In this document: in pieces, positions 1 through 4,640 of the stretch
How the letters are laid out: the number at the start of each line of letters is the position of its first letter
How positions within the stretch are numbered: position 1 is the first letter of the stretch
Origin: an uncultured Oscillospiraceae bacterium
GTDB taxonomy: Bacteria; Bacillota; Clostridia; Oscillospirales; Oscillospiraceae
Reading direction: 5' to 3'
DNA length: 9,323 nucleotides
NCBI GenBank assembly: GCA_910584395.1
Contig: CAJUAS010000051.1
Coordinates: 1 to 9,323, forward strand
Notes under the pieces: generated by a model
What the model was told of the DNA's origin: nothing
The model's input: only the letters and a program-made list of their open reading frames with translations
Databases searched by the model: none
Position numbers and translations under genes: made by a program

Positions 1-199
1 AGCGTCCGCCCAGCAGGCCGAACAGCTGCCCCCGGCCGCAGTAGCGGTTGCAGTAGCCCTTTGTTCCACGGGCAATGGCAATGATCAGCGGGATAAAAAA
101 GAAGAACAAGCCGATCCATGCGAACAGGATGTTGAAAAAGCCCAAGATCAGATAGGCCAGCTCCACGATCCACAGGTAGTCGTACCAATGTTTTTTCAT
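1..199 (-). CDS. 4Fe-4S membrane protein, N-terminal part (runs off left edge)
   Basis: Sixty-six codons are visible before the window ends. The peptide starts MKKHWYDYLWIVELAYL, has one long or two closely spaced hydrophobic segments (about residues 8-45, including a FFFFIPLIIAIA run), and then a Cys motif GYCNRYCGRGQLF at about 49-61. Hydrophobic helices followed by CxxxCGRGQ are typical of NapH/YccM-like 4Fe-4S membrane proteins that pass electrons at the cytoplasmic membrane; this is a family-level judgement and the main cluster motifs would lie outside the window. The ATG at 199 follows GGGAGGTG by a good distance and overlaps the ferredoxin stop codon (ATGA), so it is translationally coupled as the last visible gene of the CcdA/TlpA operon. 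The co-transcribed ferredoxin is a likely electron partner (inference). Confidence 0.72.
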   Translation of the reverse strand, partial: MKKHWYDYLWIVELAYLILGFFNILFAWIGLFFFFIPLIIAIARGTKGYCNRYCGRGQLFGLLGGR

Positions 200-408
200 G
201 CCGGCACCTCCCGGATCTCAATGACGCTGGCCGGACACTCCTTGGCGCACTTCCCGCAGCCCACGCATTTGCTCTCGTCCACCTGGGCCGCCACCCCGCG
301 GATGACCCGGATGGCGGACAGCGGGCAGACCTTCATACAGCAGCCGCAAGCCACGCAGTCCCTTTGATTTACCAACGCCTTGCGGCGTTTCTTTTTTACT
401 GGCTCCAT
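196..408 (-). CDS. 2[4Fe-4S] ferredoxin
   Basis: A small bacterial-type ferredoxin of about 70 residues. Two cluster motifs are plain: C18-x2-C21-x2-C24-x3-C28-P and C48-x2-C51-x2-C54-x3-C58-P, each giving three ligands to one cubane and the fourth to the other. A basic stretch (VKKKRRKA) precedes the first motif. It should carry electrons in the cytoplasm, probably to or from the 4Fe-4S membrane protein whose start it overlaps by 4 bases. The start is uncertain. I chose ATG at 408 because GGGGGT lies 8 bases upstream and the protein then has normal ferredoxin length. The frame is open to an ATG at 465, one base after the tlpA stop, which would add 19 residues unlike a ferredoxin and has no clear ribosome site. 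Confidence 0.85.
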   Translation of the reverse strand: MEPVKKKRRKALVNQRDCVACGCCMKVCPLSAIRVIRGVAAQVDESKCVGCGKCAKECPASVIEIREVPA

Positions 409-466
409 ATTTTGTGACCCCCACATTTCGTAGTTTCCTATGATATGAGAAAGACCGTTGTCCATA

Positions 467-1051
467 TCACTGCTCGGTGATCATTCCGATCCCCTTTTCC
501 AGCGTTTCGCGGTCAATGGCGCCGGTAGCCCGGGCCACGCCGTATCCATCCGCGTCAAGGAAATAGGTGGTGGGCAAAGAATACACGCCGTAGGTCGCGG
601 CGGCGTCGCCGTCCGTGTCATAAAACACCGGGAAGGAATATCCCTGCTCGTCAATAAAGGCCGTTGCTTTCTCAAAGGACTCCCGGTCGCTGGTAGTCAT
701 GTTCACCATAAGGAAATGAACCTCCTCCCCCAGCTCGGTGTAAGCCTCGTCAAAATCGGGCATCTCGCTCTGGCAGGGGCCGCACCAGCTGGCCCAGAAG
801 TTGAGCACCACCGGCTTGCCCACATAGTCGGACAGATGGATCTCGTTGCCTTCCCGGTCATACACCGTGAAGTCGGAAGCCAACACCTTTTCCTCTTCGT
901 CCTCACTGTTCTCCTGGTCCTGCGCCTCGTTCTGCACGGCCAGTTGGTCGTGTTCCACCCCCGGGCTCAGCTTGTTATAGAGAACATAGGCTCCACCCAG
1001 CAGCAAAACGAAAGCCAATATCACGATCAACAATATCTTATTCTTTTTCAT
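467..1051 (-). CDS. TlpA-like membrane-anchored thioredoxin-fold protein
   Basis: 194 residues. An N-terminal signal anchor (MKKNK then a hydrophobic helix at about 6-25) is followed by an acidic linker at about 40-55 (repeated E, D and Q) and a TlpA/AhpC-TSA-type redoxin domain at about 57-190. The active site is WASWCGPC with C90 and C93, and the cis-proline loop is SLPTT at P160. The domain should sit outside the membrane and reduce disulfides or sulfenic acids of extracytoplasmic proteins. There is no lipobox Cys, so it is probably a membrane anchor rather than a lipoprotein. GGAGG lies 5 bases before the ATG and overlaps the stop of ccdA. CcdA, just upstream, is the usual electron donor to this family, which makes the pairing well supported. 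No cytochrome c gene is visible, so a role in haem ligation is not implied. Confidence 0.9.
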   Translation of the reverse strand: MKKNKILLIVILAFVLLLGGAYVLYNKLSPGVEHDQLAVQNEAQDQENSEDEEEKVLASDFTVYDREGNEIHLSDYVGKPVVLNFWASWCGPCQSEMPDFDEAYTELGEEVHFLMVNMTTSDRESFEKATAFIDEQGYSFPVFYDTDGDAAATYGVYSLPTTYFLDADGYGVARATGAIDRETLEKGIGMITEQ

Positions 1052-1060
1052 AAACGCCTC

Positions 1061-1723
1061 CTAACCCAGCAGACCAAGCAGCCGGCCAAACATTCCAGTG
1101 GCCATCAACAGGCCGATAAGGACCAGCAGACCGCCGCTGACCTTGTTGATGATGTTGTAATGCCGTTTGATCCAGTCAAAGGTGGATTTCAAGTAGCCGA
1201 TCAGCACCGCGCTGAGAATAAAGGGAATCCCCAGGCCCAGAGAATAGACCAGCAGCATGAGCATACCCTCTACCACATGGCCCTGCTGGGAGGCCAGCAT
1301 CAGCGCCGAGCCGAGAAAAGCCCCCACGCAAGGCGTCCAGCCGACAGAGAATACAATGCCGAACAGCACTGCGGAGAAAAAGCCCATGTTGGCTGTGTCC
1401 ACCGAGCGGCCGCTCCCCCGGAACAGGTTCACCTTGAACACGCCCAAAAAGTTGAGGCCAAAGAAGATCACCACCAAGCCGGATACAAGGTTAACGGCTG
1501 TCTGGTATTCCCGCAGGAAGCTGCCCACCGTCCCCGCCAGCGCCCCCATGACCGTAAACACGGCGGTGAAGCCCAGGACAAAGCCCAGCGCGCCGGTCAA
1601 GGTCTTCCTCATGCCGCTCTCCCCGCCCCCGGCAAAGTAGGAGATGTAGATGGGCAGCATGGGCAGCAGACAGGGGGAGATAAAGGTGATGATCCCCTCC
1701 AGAAATGAGATCACATATTGCAT
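1061..1723 (-). CDS. ccdA: CcdA/DsbD-type transmembrane electron transporter
   Basis: 220 residues and about six hydrophobic segments, the size and layout of CcdA, the short form of the DsbD core. The two functional cysteines of the family are present: C18 in ISPCLLPMLP and C132 in WTPCVGAFLGSA, with the typical prolines around them. CcdA accepts reducing equivalents from cytosolic thioredoxin and passes them through the membrane to an outer thioredoxin-fold protein. Here that partner is almost certainly the TlpA-like protein encoded 9 bases downstream. The ATG at 1723 lies inside the 3' end of the DUF6132-like gene (13-base overlap), with GGGAG upstream. A thioredoxin gene elsewhere in the window (7053-7358) shares the same predicted operator and could be the cytosolic electron source (inference). 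Confidence 0.94.
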   Translation of the reverse strand: MQYVISFLEGIITFISPCLLPMLPIYISYFAGGGESGMRKTLTGALGFVLGFTAVFTVMGALAGTVGSFLREYQTAVNLVSGLVVIFFGLNFLGVFKVNLFRGSGRSVDTANMGFFSAVLFGIVFSVGWTPCVGAFLGSALMLASQQGHVVEGMLMLLVYSLGLGIPFILSAVLIGYLKSTFDWIKRHYNIINKVSGGLLVLIGLLMATGMFGRLLGLLG

Positions 1724-1923
1724 TTACCGCCGCACTCCCTTCCGAATATGCCGGACAGCAGCCAGCCAACGAGACCCATATAAAACATCGTGACCAGGGG
1801 ATGAAAGGTCAGCGGGCAGGTCCCGGACGAACATCCGACGAAGTAGTAATAGGCAAGGCCGGCCAGCGCTCCTCCCACAGTAAACAGGATCGGCTTCACC
1901 CATTTTTTGATATTTTTCTTCAT
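1711..1923 (-). CDS. DUF6132-like small membrane protein, first gene of the CcdA operon
   Basis: A 70-residue basic-to-hydrophobic protein. Two membrane helices (about 9-29 and 41-60) flank a conserved-looking GCSSGTCPLTFHP loop with C31 and C36; a further Cys pair, C64 and C68, is near the C terminus (GRECGGKCNM). The GCxSGxCP loop resembles DUF6132 small membrane proteins, whose function is unknown to me. Its place at the head of a CcdA-TlpA operon and its paired cysteines suggest a thiol or electron-transfer accessory (inference). I chose ATG at 1923, with GAGGG 9 bases upstream; a TTG at 1929 in the same frame is too close to that ribosome site. The 3' end overlaps ccdA by 13 bases, implying coupled translation. 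Confidence 0.78.
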   Translation of the reverse strand: MKKNIKKWVKPILFTVGGALAGLAYYYFVGCSSGTCPLTFHPLVTMFYMGLVGWLLSGIFGRECGGKCNM

Positions 1924-1952
1924 GATCAAACACCCTCTTTCCTCTGAATAGC

Positions 1953-1994
1953 AGTATAACTCATTTTTTCTGTCCCCTCTGTGACGTTATCACA
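1953..1994 (-). promoter_or_regulatory. Predicted Crp/Fnr-type promoter of the DUF6132-ccdA-tlpA operon
   Basis: On the minus strand the operator GTGATAACGTCAC (1993-1981; extended by one base each side as TGTGA-N5-TCACA) is followed 22 bases later by a -10 box TATACT (1958-1953). No TTGACA-like -35 box exists at the right spacing. With a start site about 7 bases after the -10 box, the operator centre lies near -41, the class II activator position. The same layout occurs at 3710-3749 and 7391-7431. The motif and spacing are seen directly; the regulator is inferred. Confidence 0.68.
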
Positions 1995-1996
1995 CA

Positions 1997-2034
1997 ATAA
2001 AAGCGACGCAGAATTTGAACCGCGCCGCTTTTAT
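1997..2034 (-). terminator. Rho-independent terminator of the superoxide reductase operon
   Basis: A 13-bp inverted repeat (arms 1997-2009 and 2022-2034, one mismatch, 12-base loop) with a GC core (GCGACGC/GCGCCGC) and A/T ends that provide the U-tract on the minus strand. It lies 32 bases after the desulfoferrodoxin stop codon and just before the next operon's promoter. The symmetry would also allow it to work on the plus strand, where no gene ends. Confidence 0.8.
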
Positions 2035-2065
2035 CATGCTATTCTCAGGACGATATCAATTGTAT

Positions 2066-2443
2066 TTATACTTTCGTCATCCACAGACCGTGGAGATTGC
2101 AGTAAGCATAAACCGCAACCATTTTGTCATCCCCCAAAGAAAAGGTGACATTGGGATCGTCGCCGGGCTTCAGGGCCTTGCGCTGGCCGCCGTTCTCGGT
2201 TTGAATGTAGACCCACTCGATGGAGTGTTCCGGAAGCATAGGGTGGTCCACAGCGCCCACATTGACATTGACAGCCCCTTCTTCCACCGTGACCACAGGC
2301 AGATGCTTTTCGCCGGCGGCGTCCACGGTGTTGGGCTCCAGAGCTTCCATCTTCTGACCGCAGCACATCATGGGTACACCGGAATCATGGATCATGCCAA
2401 CCAGATTACCGCAATGACGGCAGATATAAAATTTGCTGCTCAT
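2066..2443 (-). CDS. dfx: Desulfoferrodoxin (superoxide reductase, two-iron type)
   Basis: 125 residues, the normal length of two-iron superoxide reductase. The N-terminal desulforedoxin domain has the FeCys4 ligands C8, C11, C27 and C28 (FYICRHCGN, MMCCGQ). The catalytic domain has the Fe(His)4Cys ligands H47 (GEKHLP), H67 (DHPM), H73 (EHSIEW), C115 and H118 (CNLHGLW). The conserved E45-K46 pair next to the first His, which helps superoxide binding and proton delivery, is present. It reduces superoxide to hydrogen peroxide in the cytoplasm without releasing oxygen, using electrons from rubredoxin. The ATG directly follows the stop of the rubredoxin-containing fusion gene, with AAGGAGG 8 bases upstream, so it is translated with its probable electron donor. 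A terminator follows. Confidence 0.97.
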   Translation of the reverse strand: MSSKFYICRHCGNLVGMIHDSGVPMMCCGQKMEALEPNTVDAAGEKHLPVVTVEEGAVNVNVGAVDHPMLPEHSIEWVYIQTENGGQRKALKPGDDPNVTFSLGDDKMVAVYAYCNLHGLWMTKV

Positions 2444-3052
2444 TTAATCTTCCTCCTTCTCAATCTTCACAAACTTGTCGGCGGGCTGTTTGCACACCGG
2501 GCACTTGAAATCGGGGGTCATGGGCCCCTCGTGAATGTAGCCGCAAACCGTGCATTTCCACTTTTCCATTTTTGCTTCCTCCTGGCTTTCATTAAATTGA
2601 AGGGTATGTAACAGTTCGTCCACCACATCGGCGGGGATGCCGGGGTAGGACCTGATCTGCTCCAGGAACGCCCGGGTATTGCCGCTCTGAGGGAGCATAA
2701 AGCCCGCCTCCCGGCACAGATCCTCCGCCATCAGTCGGGAGGACTTTTCCACGGCCACGCTCAGGGCGTCCGGCAGCCGAGAAGCGATGTTTTCAGCTTG
2801 TGCCTTGCTCTGGATCAGTCCCCGCAGGGCTTCCACAACCTTGTCCTCCTTGGGTTGCTGCACAGGGAGGGACTTGGGAACCATGGAGATGGCCCCGGAG
2901 GGGCAGGCCTCGGCGCAGGCGCCGCAGCCGATGCACTTATCAGGGTCGATCACGCTGTTCTCGGTGTCTGTTGCTCCAGTGGGACAGACGTAGAGACACA
3001 GACAGTCCTTGGTGCATAGGCGAAGATTTCTTACTGCGTATTTTTCAGCCAT
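2444..3052 (-). CDS. Ferredoxin-helical-rubredoxin fusion protein
   Basis: About 202 residues in three parts. Residues 1-60 form a ferredoxin-like domain: the second cluster motif is normal (KCIGCGACAEACP), but the first is spaced C-x3-C-x-C-x3-CP (LCTKDCLCLYVCP) instead of C-x2-C-x2-C-x3-CP. Residues about 65-155 are a helical region I do not recognise. Residues 162-202 are a short rubredoxin domain (WKCTVCGYIHEG, FKCPVCKQP), of the kind found at the ends of rubrerythrins. It probably carries electrons from reduced ferredoxin or NAD(P)H systems to the superoxide reductase encoded immediately downstream (inference). I chose ATG at 3052, 8 bases after GGGAGG; a GTG at 3058 overlaps the previous stop but is too close to that site. 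An internal ribosome site precedes the rubredoxin domain. Confidence 0.85.
   Translation of the reverse strand: MAEKYAVRNLRLCTKDCLCLYVCPTGATDTENSVIDPDKCIGCGACAEACPSGAISMVPKSLPVQQPKEDKVVEALRGLIQSKAQAENIASRLPDALSVAVEKSSRLMAEDLCREAGFMLPQSGNTRAFLEQIRSYPGIPADVVDELLHTLQFNESQEEAKMEKWKCTVCGYIHEGPMTPDFKCPVCKQPADKFVKIEKEED
2567..2583 (-). promoter_or_regulatory. Internal in-frame ribosome binding site for the rubredoxin domain
   Basis: Inside the fusion gene a perfect AGGAGG (2583-2578) stands 8 bases before an in-frame ATG (2569-2567) that begins exactly at the rubredoxin domain (MEKWKCTVCGY). Initiation here would give a 41-residue stand-alone rubredoxin ending at the same stop codon. The site is as good as those of the full genes around it. 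It is either a working second start or the relic of a separate rubredoxin gene that lost its upstream stop codon. Confidence 0.6.
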
Positions 3053-3054
3053 GC

Positions 3055-3684
3055 TCACACCCTCCCATCCACTTTTTCAAACTTCCAGCTGGGGACCTTG
3101 CACACCGGACACAGCTCCGGAGGCGTATCGCCCACATAGACAAAACCGCAGACGGTACAGACCCAGACACCGGTGTTTTCCAGCATCTTATCTCCTTCGC
3201 TTTCATAACGATTCAGCAGGGTCTGAAGCATTCGGGTGACCTTTTCGCTCCAGACCTGGCACCGCAGGGCGCCCCGGTCGGGCTTCTCGCCGGCCACAGC
3301 GTTGCCATAGGGGTATCCTACCGAAAGATCGTTTTCGATCAGCTCCAGCAGCTTTTGGGTGCTGGCCTCCCGCATCGGCTCAGCCTTGGAGCGGAAGAAG
3401 GCCGCCAGCTTTTGAAAGCCTTCCATTTGCCGGGGCAGATACTGCTTTTCGCAGCCTCTGGCCAGGTTGGAGCAGATGACGCTCATCTCCATGGCGGACA
3501 GCTCCTTCTCCACATGGGGCTTGTCCGGTGTGGCCTCGGGCTTGATCGGCTCACCCTCTTCCCGGAACGCGGACTTGTCCGCGCCGCACAGGGGACACTT
3601 CCAATCGTCGGGCAGGGCCTTCCATGGGCCGCTAACGGCTTCGTCATAGATATATCCGCAGATGGAACAGACATATTGCTTCAT
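3055..3684 (-). CDS. Double-rubredoxin protein (rubrerythrin-related)
   Basis: 209 residues. An N-terminal rubredoxin domain (C6, C9, C30, C33; YVCSICGYIYDEA and WKCPLCGADKSAF), a helical region at about 60-165, and a C-terminal rubredoxin of the rubrerythrin type (C176, C179, C192, C195; WVCTVCGFVYVGD, LCPVCKVPSWKFEKV). The middle has a rubrerythrin-like stretch (SNLARGCEKQY), but I do not find the ExxH pairs that bind the di-iron site in rubrerythrin, so peroxidase activity should not be assumed. It is the first gene of the superoxide reductase operon and is a plausible electron carrier to it. I chose ATG at 3684, which follows GGAGG by 11 bases and starts at the rubredoxin fold; the open frame extends upstream to 3852, but that segment is low-complexity and lies across the DUF134-NifX gene. 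Its stop lies 3 bases before the next ATG. Confidence 0.86.
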   Translation of the reverse strand: MKQYVCSICGYIYDEAVSGPWKALPDDWKCPLCGADKSAFREEGEPIKPEATPDKPHVEKELSAMEMSVICSNLARGCEKQYLPRQMEGFQKLAAFFRSKAEPMREASTQKLLELIENDLSVGYPYGNAVAGEKPDRGALRCQVWSEKVTRMLQTLLNRYESEGDKMLENTGVWVCTVCGFVYVGDTPPELCPVCKVPSWKFEKVDGRV

Positions 3685-3709
3685 AGAGTTTACCGCCTCC
3701 TTTATCTGT

Positions 3710-3749
3710 ATTTTATCAGGCCACAGCATAAATTCCGTAACTTTATCAC
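3710..3749 (-). promoter_or_regulatory. Predicted Crp/Fnr-type promoter of the superoxide reductase operon
   Basis: On the minus strand the operator GTGATAAAGTTAC (3749-3737) is followed 21 bases later by a -10 box TAAAAT (3715-3710), with no good -35 box. The operator matches those at 1981-1993 and 7419-7431, with one half-site weakened (GTTAC for GTCAC). It starts only 5 bases after the DUF134-NifX stop codon, and no terminator lies between, so read-through from that gene is also possible. Confidence 0.6.
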
Positions 3750-3754
3750 GCTTC

Positions 3755-4531
3755 TCAGCCGCAGCTGTGATGACCGCAGCCGTGGTCGCCGCAGGCGTGG
3801 GGCTCGCCGCCGTGCTCGTGGTCGTGGTGGTCGCAGTGGACAGCGGAGTCAAAACGCAGCGTCCCGGCTAGCAGGGCGTTCACCGTCTCGTCCGCGCTGC
3901 CGCTGACGCCGCCGTACAGCTTGATACCCGCCTGAGCCAACGCCGCCTGGGCGCCGCCGCCGATGCCGCCGCAGATCAGGGCATCCGCCCGAAGGGCGCT
4001 GAGAACGCCCGCCAGAGCGCCGTGTCCGCTGCCGTTGGTGTCCACCACCTGGGATGAGAGGACCTTCCCATCCTCCACATCGTAAACCTTGAACTGCTCG
4101 GTGTGGCCGAAGTGCTGAAAGATGCTTCCGTTTTCGTAGGTGACCGCAATTCTCATGACCGTTTCTCCTTTTGATCTCGCATATTGTTGATTGAGCTTCT
4201 GTTTGTAACAGCCGTTACATCTGCAGGGCGGGCCGTCCCCATTGCAGAGCTGATAGTCTCCGCCCTCGATCCGCAGGGGCAGGCCGTCCACCAGCGCGTC
4301 CGCCAGTTTCTTCCGGGCGGCGGCGTAGATCTGCTGCGCGGTGGTGCGGGCCACTCCCATTAATTCGCCGCACTGCTCCTGAGAGAGTCCCTCCTTGTCG
4401 ATGAGGCGGATGACCTCGTACTCGTCCACCGTCAAGATGACCACCCGTTCTCCGCTTTTCCCGCCCTCTGGAAAAAATGTCAGTGTACGCGGAAAATCGC
4501 ATACGCGGCGGCATTTCTTTGGCCTTGGCAT
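3755..4531 (-). CDS. DUF134 DNA-binding domain fused to NifX/NifB-type cofactor-binding domain
   Basis: 258 residues. Residues 1-95 are DUF134/UPF0251 (MPRPKKCRRVCDFP...) with a sigma-region-4-like helix-turn-helix at about 49-78 (LSQEQCGELMGVARTTAQQIY). A Cys cluster C96, C103, C105, C108 follows, a possible metal or Fe-S site. Residues 126-230 are a dinitrogenase iron-molybdenum cofactor-type domain (MRIAVTYENG, FGHTEQF, ALICGGIGGGAQ), a family that binds or carries metal clusters. Residues 231-258 are a His/Cys-rich tail with 8 His and 4 Cys. No nitrogenase gene is visible, so a nitrogenase role is not implied. I infer a metal- or cluster-responsive regulator, possibly of the divergent promoter. 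I chose ATG at 4531, behind AGGAGGTG and about 16 bases after the predicted transcription start; longer open-frame versions would run through the promoter. Strong internal start at 4156. Confidence 0.88.
   Translation of the reverse strand: MPRPKKCRRVCDFPRTLTFFPEGGKSGERVVILTVDEYEVIRLIDKEGLSQEQCGELMGVARTTAQQIYAAARKKLADALVDGLPLRIEGGDYQLCNGDGPPCRCNGCYKQKLNQQYARSKGETVMRIAVTYENGSIFQHFGHTEQFKVYDVEDGKVLSSQVVDTNGSGHGALAGVLSALRADALICGGIGGGAQAALAQAGIKLYGGVSGSADETVNALLAGTLRFDSAVHCDHHDHEHGGEPHACGDHGCGHHSCG
4154..4170 (-). promoter_or_regulatory. Internal in-frame ribosome binding site for the NifX-type domain
   Basis: AAGGAG (4170-4165) lies 8 bases before an in-frame ATG (4156-4154) that begins exactly at the NifX-type domain (MRIAVTYENG). 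A product starting here would be 133 residues, about the length of stand-alone NifX-type proteins, and would keep the His/Cys-rich tail but lack the DNA-binding domain. It is a second instance in this window of an internal ribosome site at a domain border. Confidence 0.6.
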
Positions 4532-4553
4532 ATCGCACCTCCTTCGCCCTTTC

Positions 4554-4582
4554 ATTGTAGAGATATTTACGGCATATGTCAA
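4554..4582 (-). promoter_or_regulatory. Consensus sigma-A promoter of the DUF134-NifX gene
   Basis: Minus strand: TTGACA (4582-4577), a 17-base spacer, then TACAAT (4559-4554). Transcription should begin near 4547, leaving a leader of about 16 bases that contains AGGAGGTG. The -35 box and most of the spacer lie in the left arm of the 18-bp inverted repeat. Confidence 0.85.
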
Positions 4583-4609
4583 TAACATTTCTTGACATAT
4601 GCCGTAAAT
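4565..4609. repeat. Perfect 18-bp inverted repeat between divergent promoters (candidate operator)
   Basis: The arms at 4565-4582 and 4592-4609 are exact reverse complements (ATTTACGGCATATGTCAA on the left), with a 9-base centre. Each arm contains a smaller CATATG palindrome and ends at its inner edge in a TTGACA -35 box, one for each direction. Both predicted transcription starts lie outside it, so it acts as DNA and not as an RNA hairpin. A dimeric or tetrameric repressor bound here would cover both -35 boxes. The DUF134 protein next to it is the first candidate (inference); the Crp/Fnr GTGA motif is absent. Confidence 0.85.
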
Positions 4610-4620
4610 TGGGTTATACT
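4592..4620 (+). promoter_or_regulatory. Consensus sigma-A promoter of the Crp/Fnr gene
   Basis: Plus strand: TTGACA (4592-4597), a 17-base spacer, then TATACT (4615-4620). Transcription should begin at about 4626-4628. This places the ATG at 4626 at the very 5' end of the transcript and supports ATG 4641, preceded by GGGAGGG, as the true start of the regulator. The -35 box lies in the right arm of the inverted repeat. Confidence 0.87.
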
Positions 4621-4640
4621 CCGCCATGGGAGGGCAGACT

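Noticed and set aside
472..486. GTGATCA word near the end of tlpA as a fourth Crp/Fnr-type site
   Set aside because: No matching TCAC half-site at the right spacing and no -10 box in place; inside coding sequence.
458..1708. 416-residue open frame on the plus strand
   Set aside because: Antisense to tlpA and ccdA, low-complexity His/Gln-rich composition, no ribosome site; a shadow of GC-rich codon use.
2015..2611. 198-residue open frame on the plus strand
   Set aside because: Antisense to desulfoferrodoxin, starting inside its terminator; no supporting signals.
3685..3852. N-terminal extension of the double-rubredoxin protein to position 3852
   Set aside because: The extension is a Thr/Ala-rich out-of-frame reading of the His-rich tail of DUF134-NifX and runs over the predicted promoter; the start at 3684 has a ribosome site and begins the rubredoxin fold.
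2800..3906. 368-residue open frame on the plus strand
   Set aside because: Antisense to the two rubredoxin proteins and the end of DUF134-NifX, with Arg-rich repeats typical of a shadow frame.
4532..4627. N-terminal extension of DUF134-NifX to position 4627
   Set aside because: It would be translated across its own -10 and -35 boxes and the palindrome; the DUF134 family begins with MPRPKK, and AGGAGGTG sits right before 4531.
4626..4640. Upstream ATG for the Crp/Fnr gene
   Set aside because: It coincides with the predicted transcription start and has no leader; ATG 4641 has GGGAGGG six bases before it.
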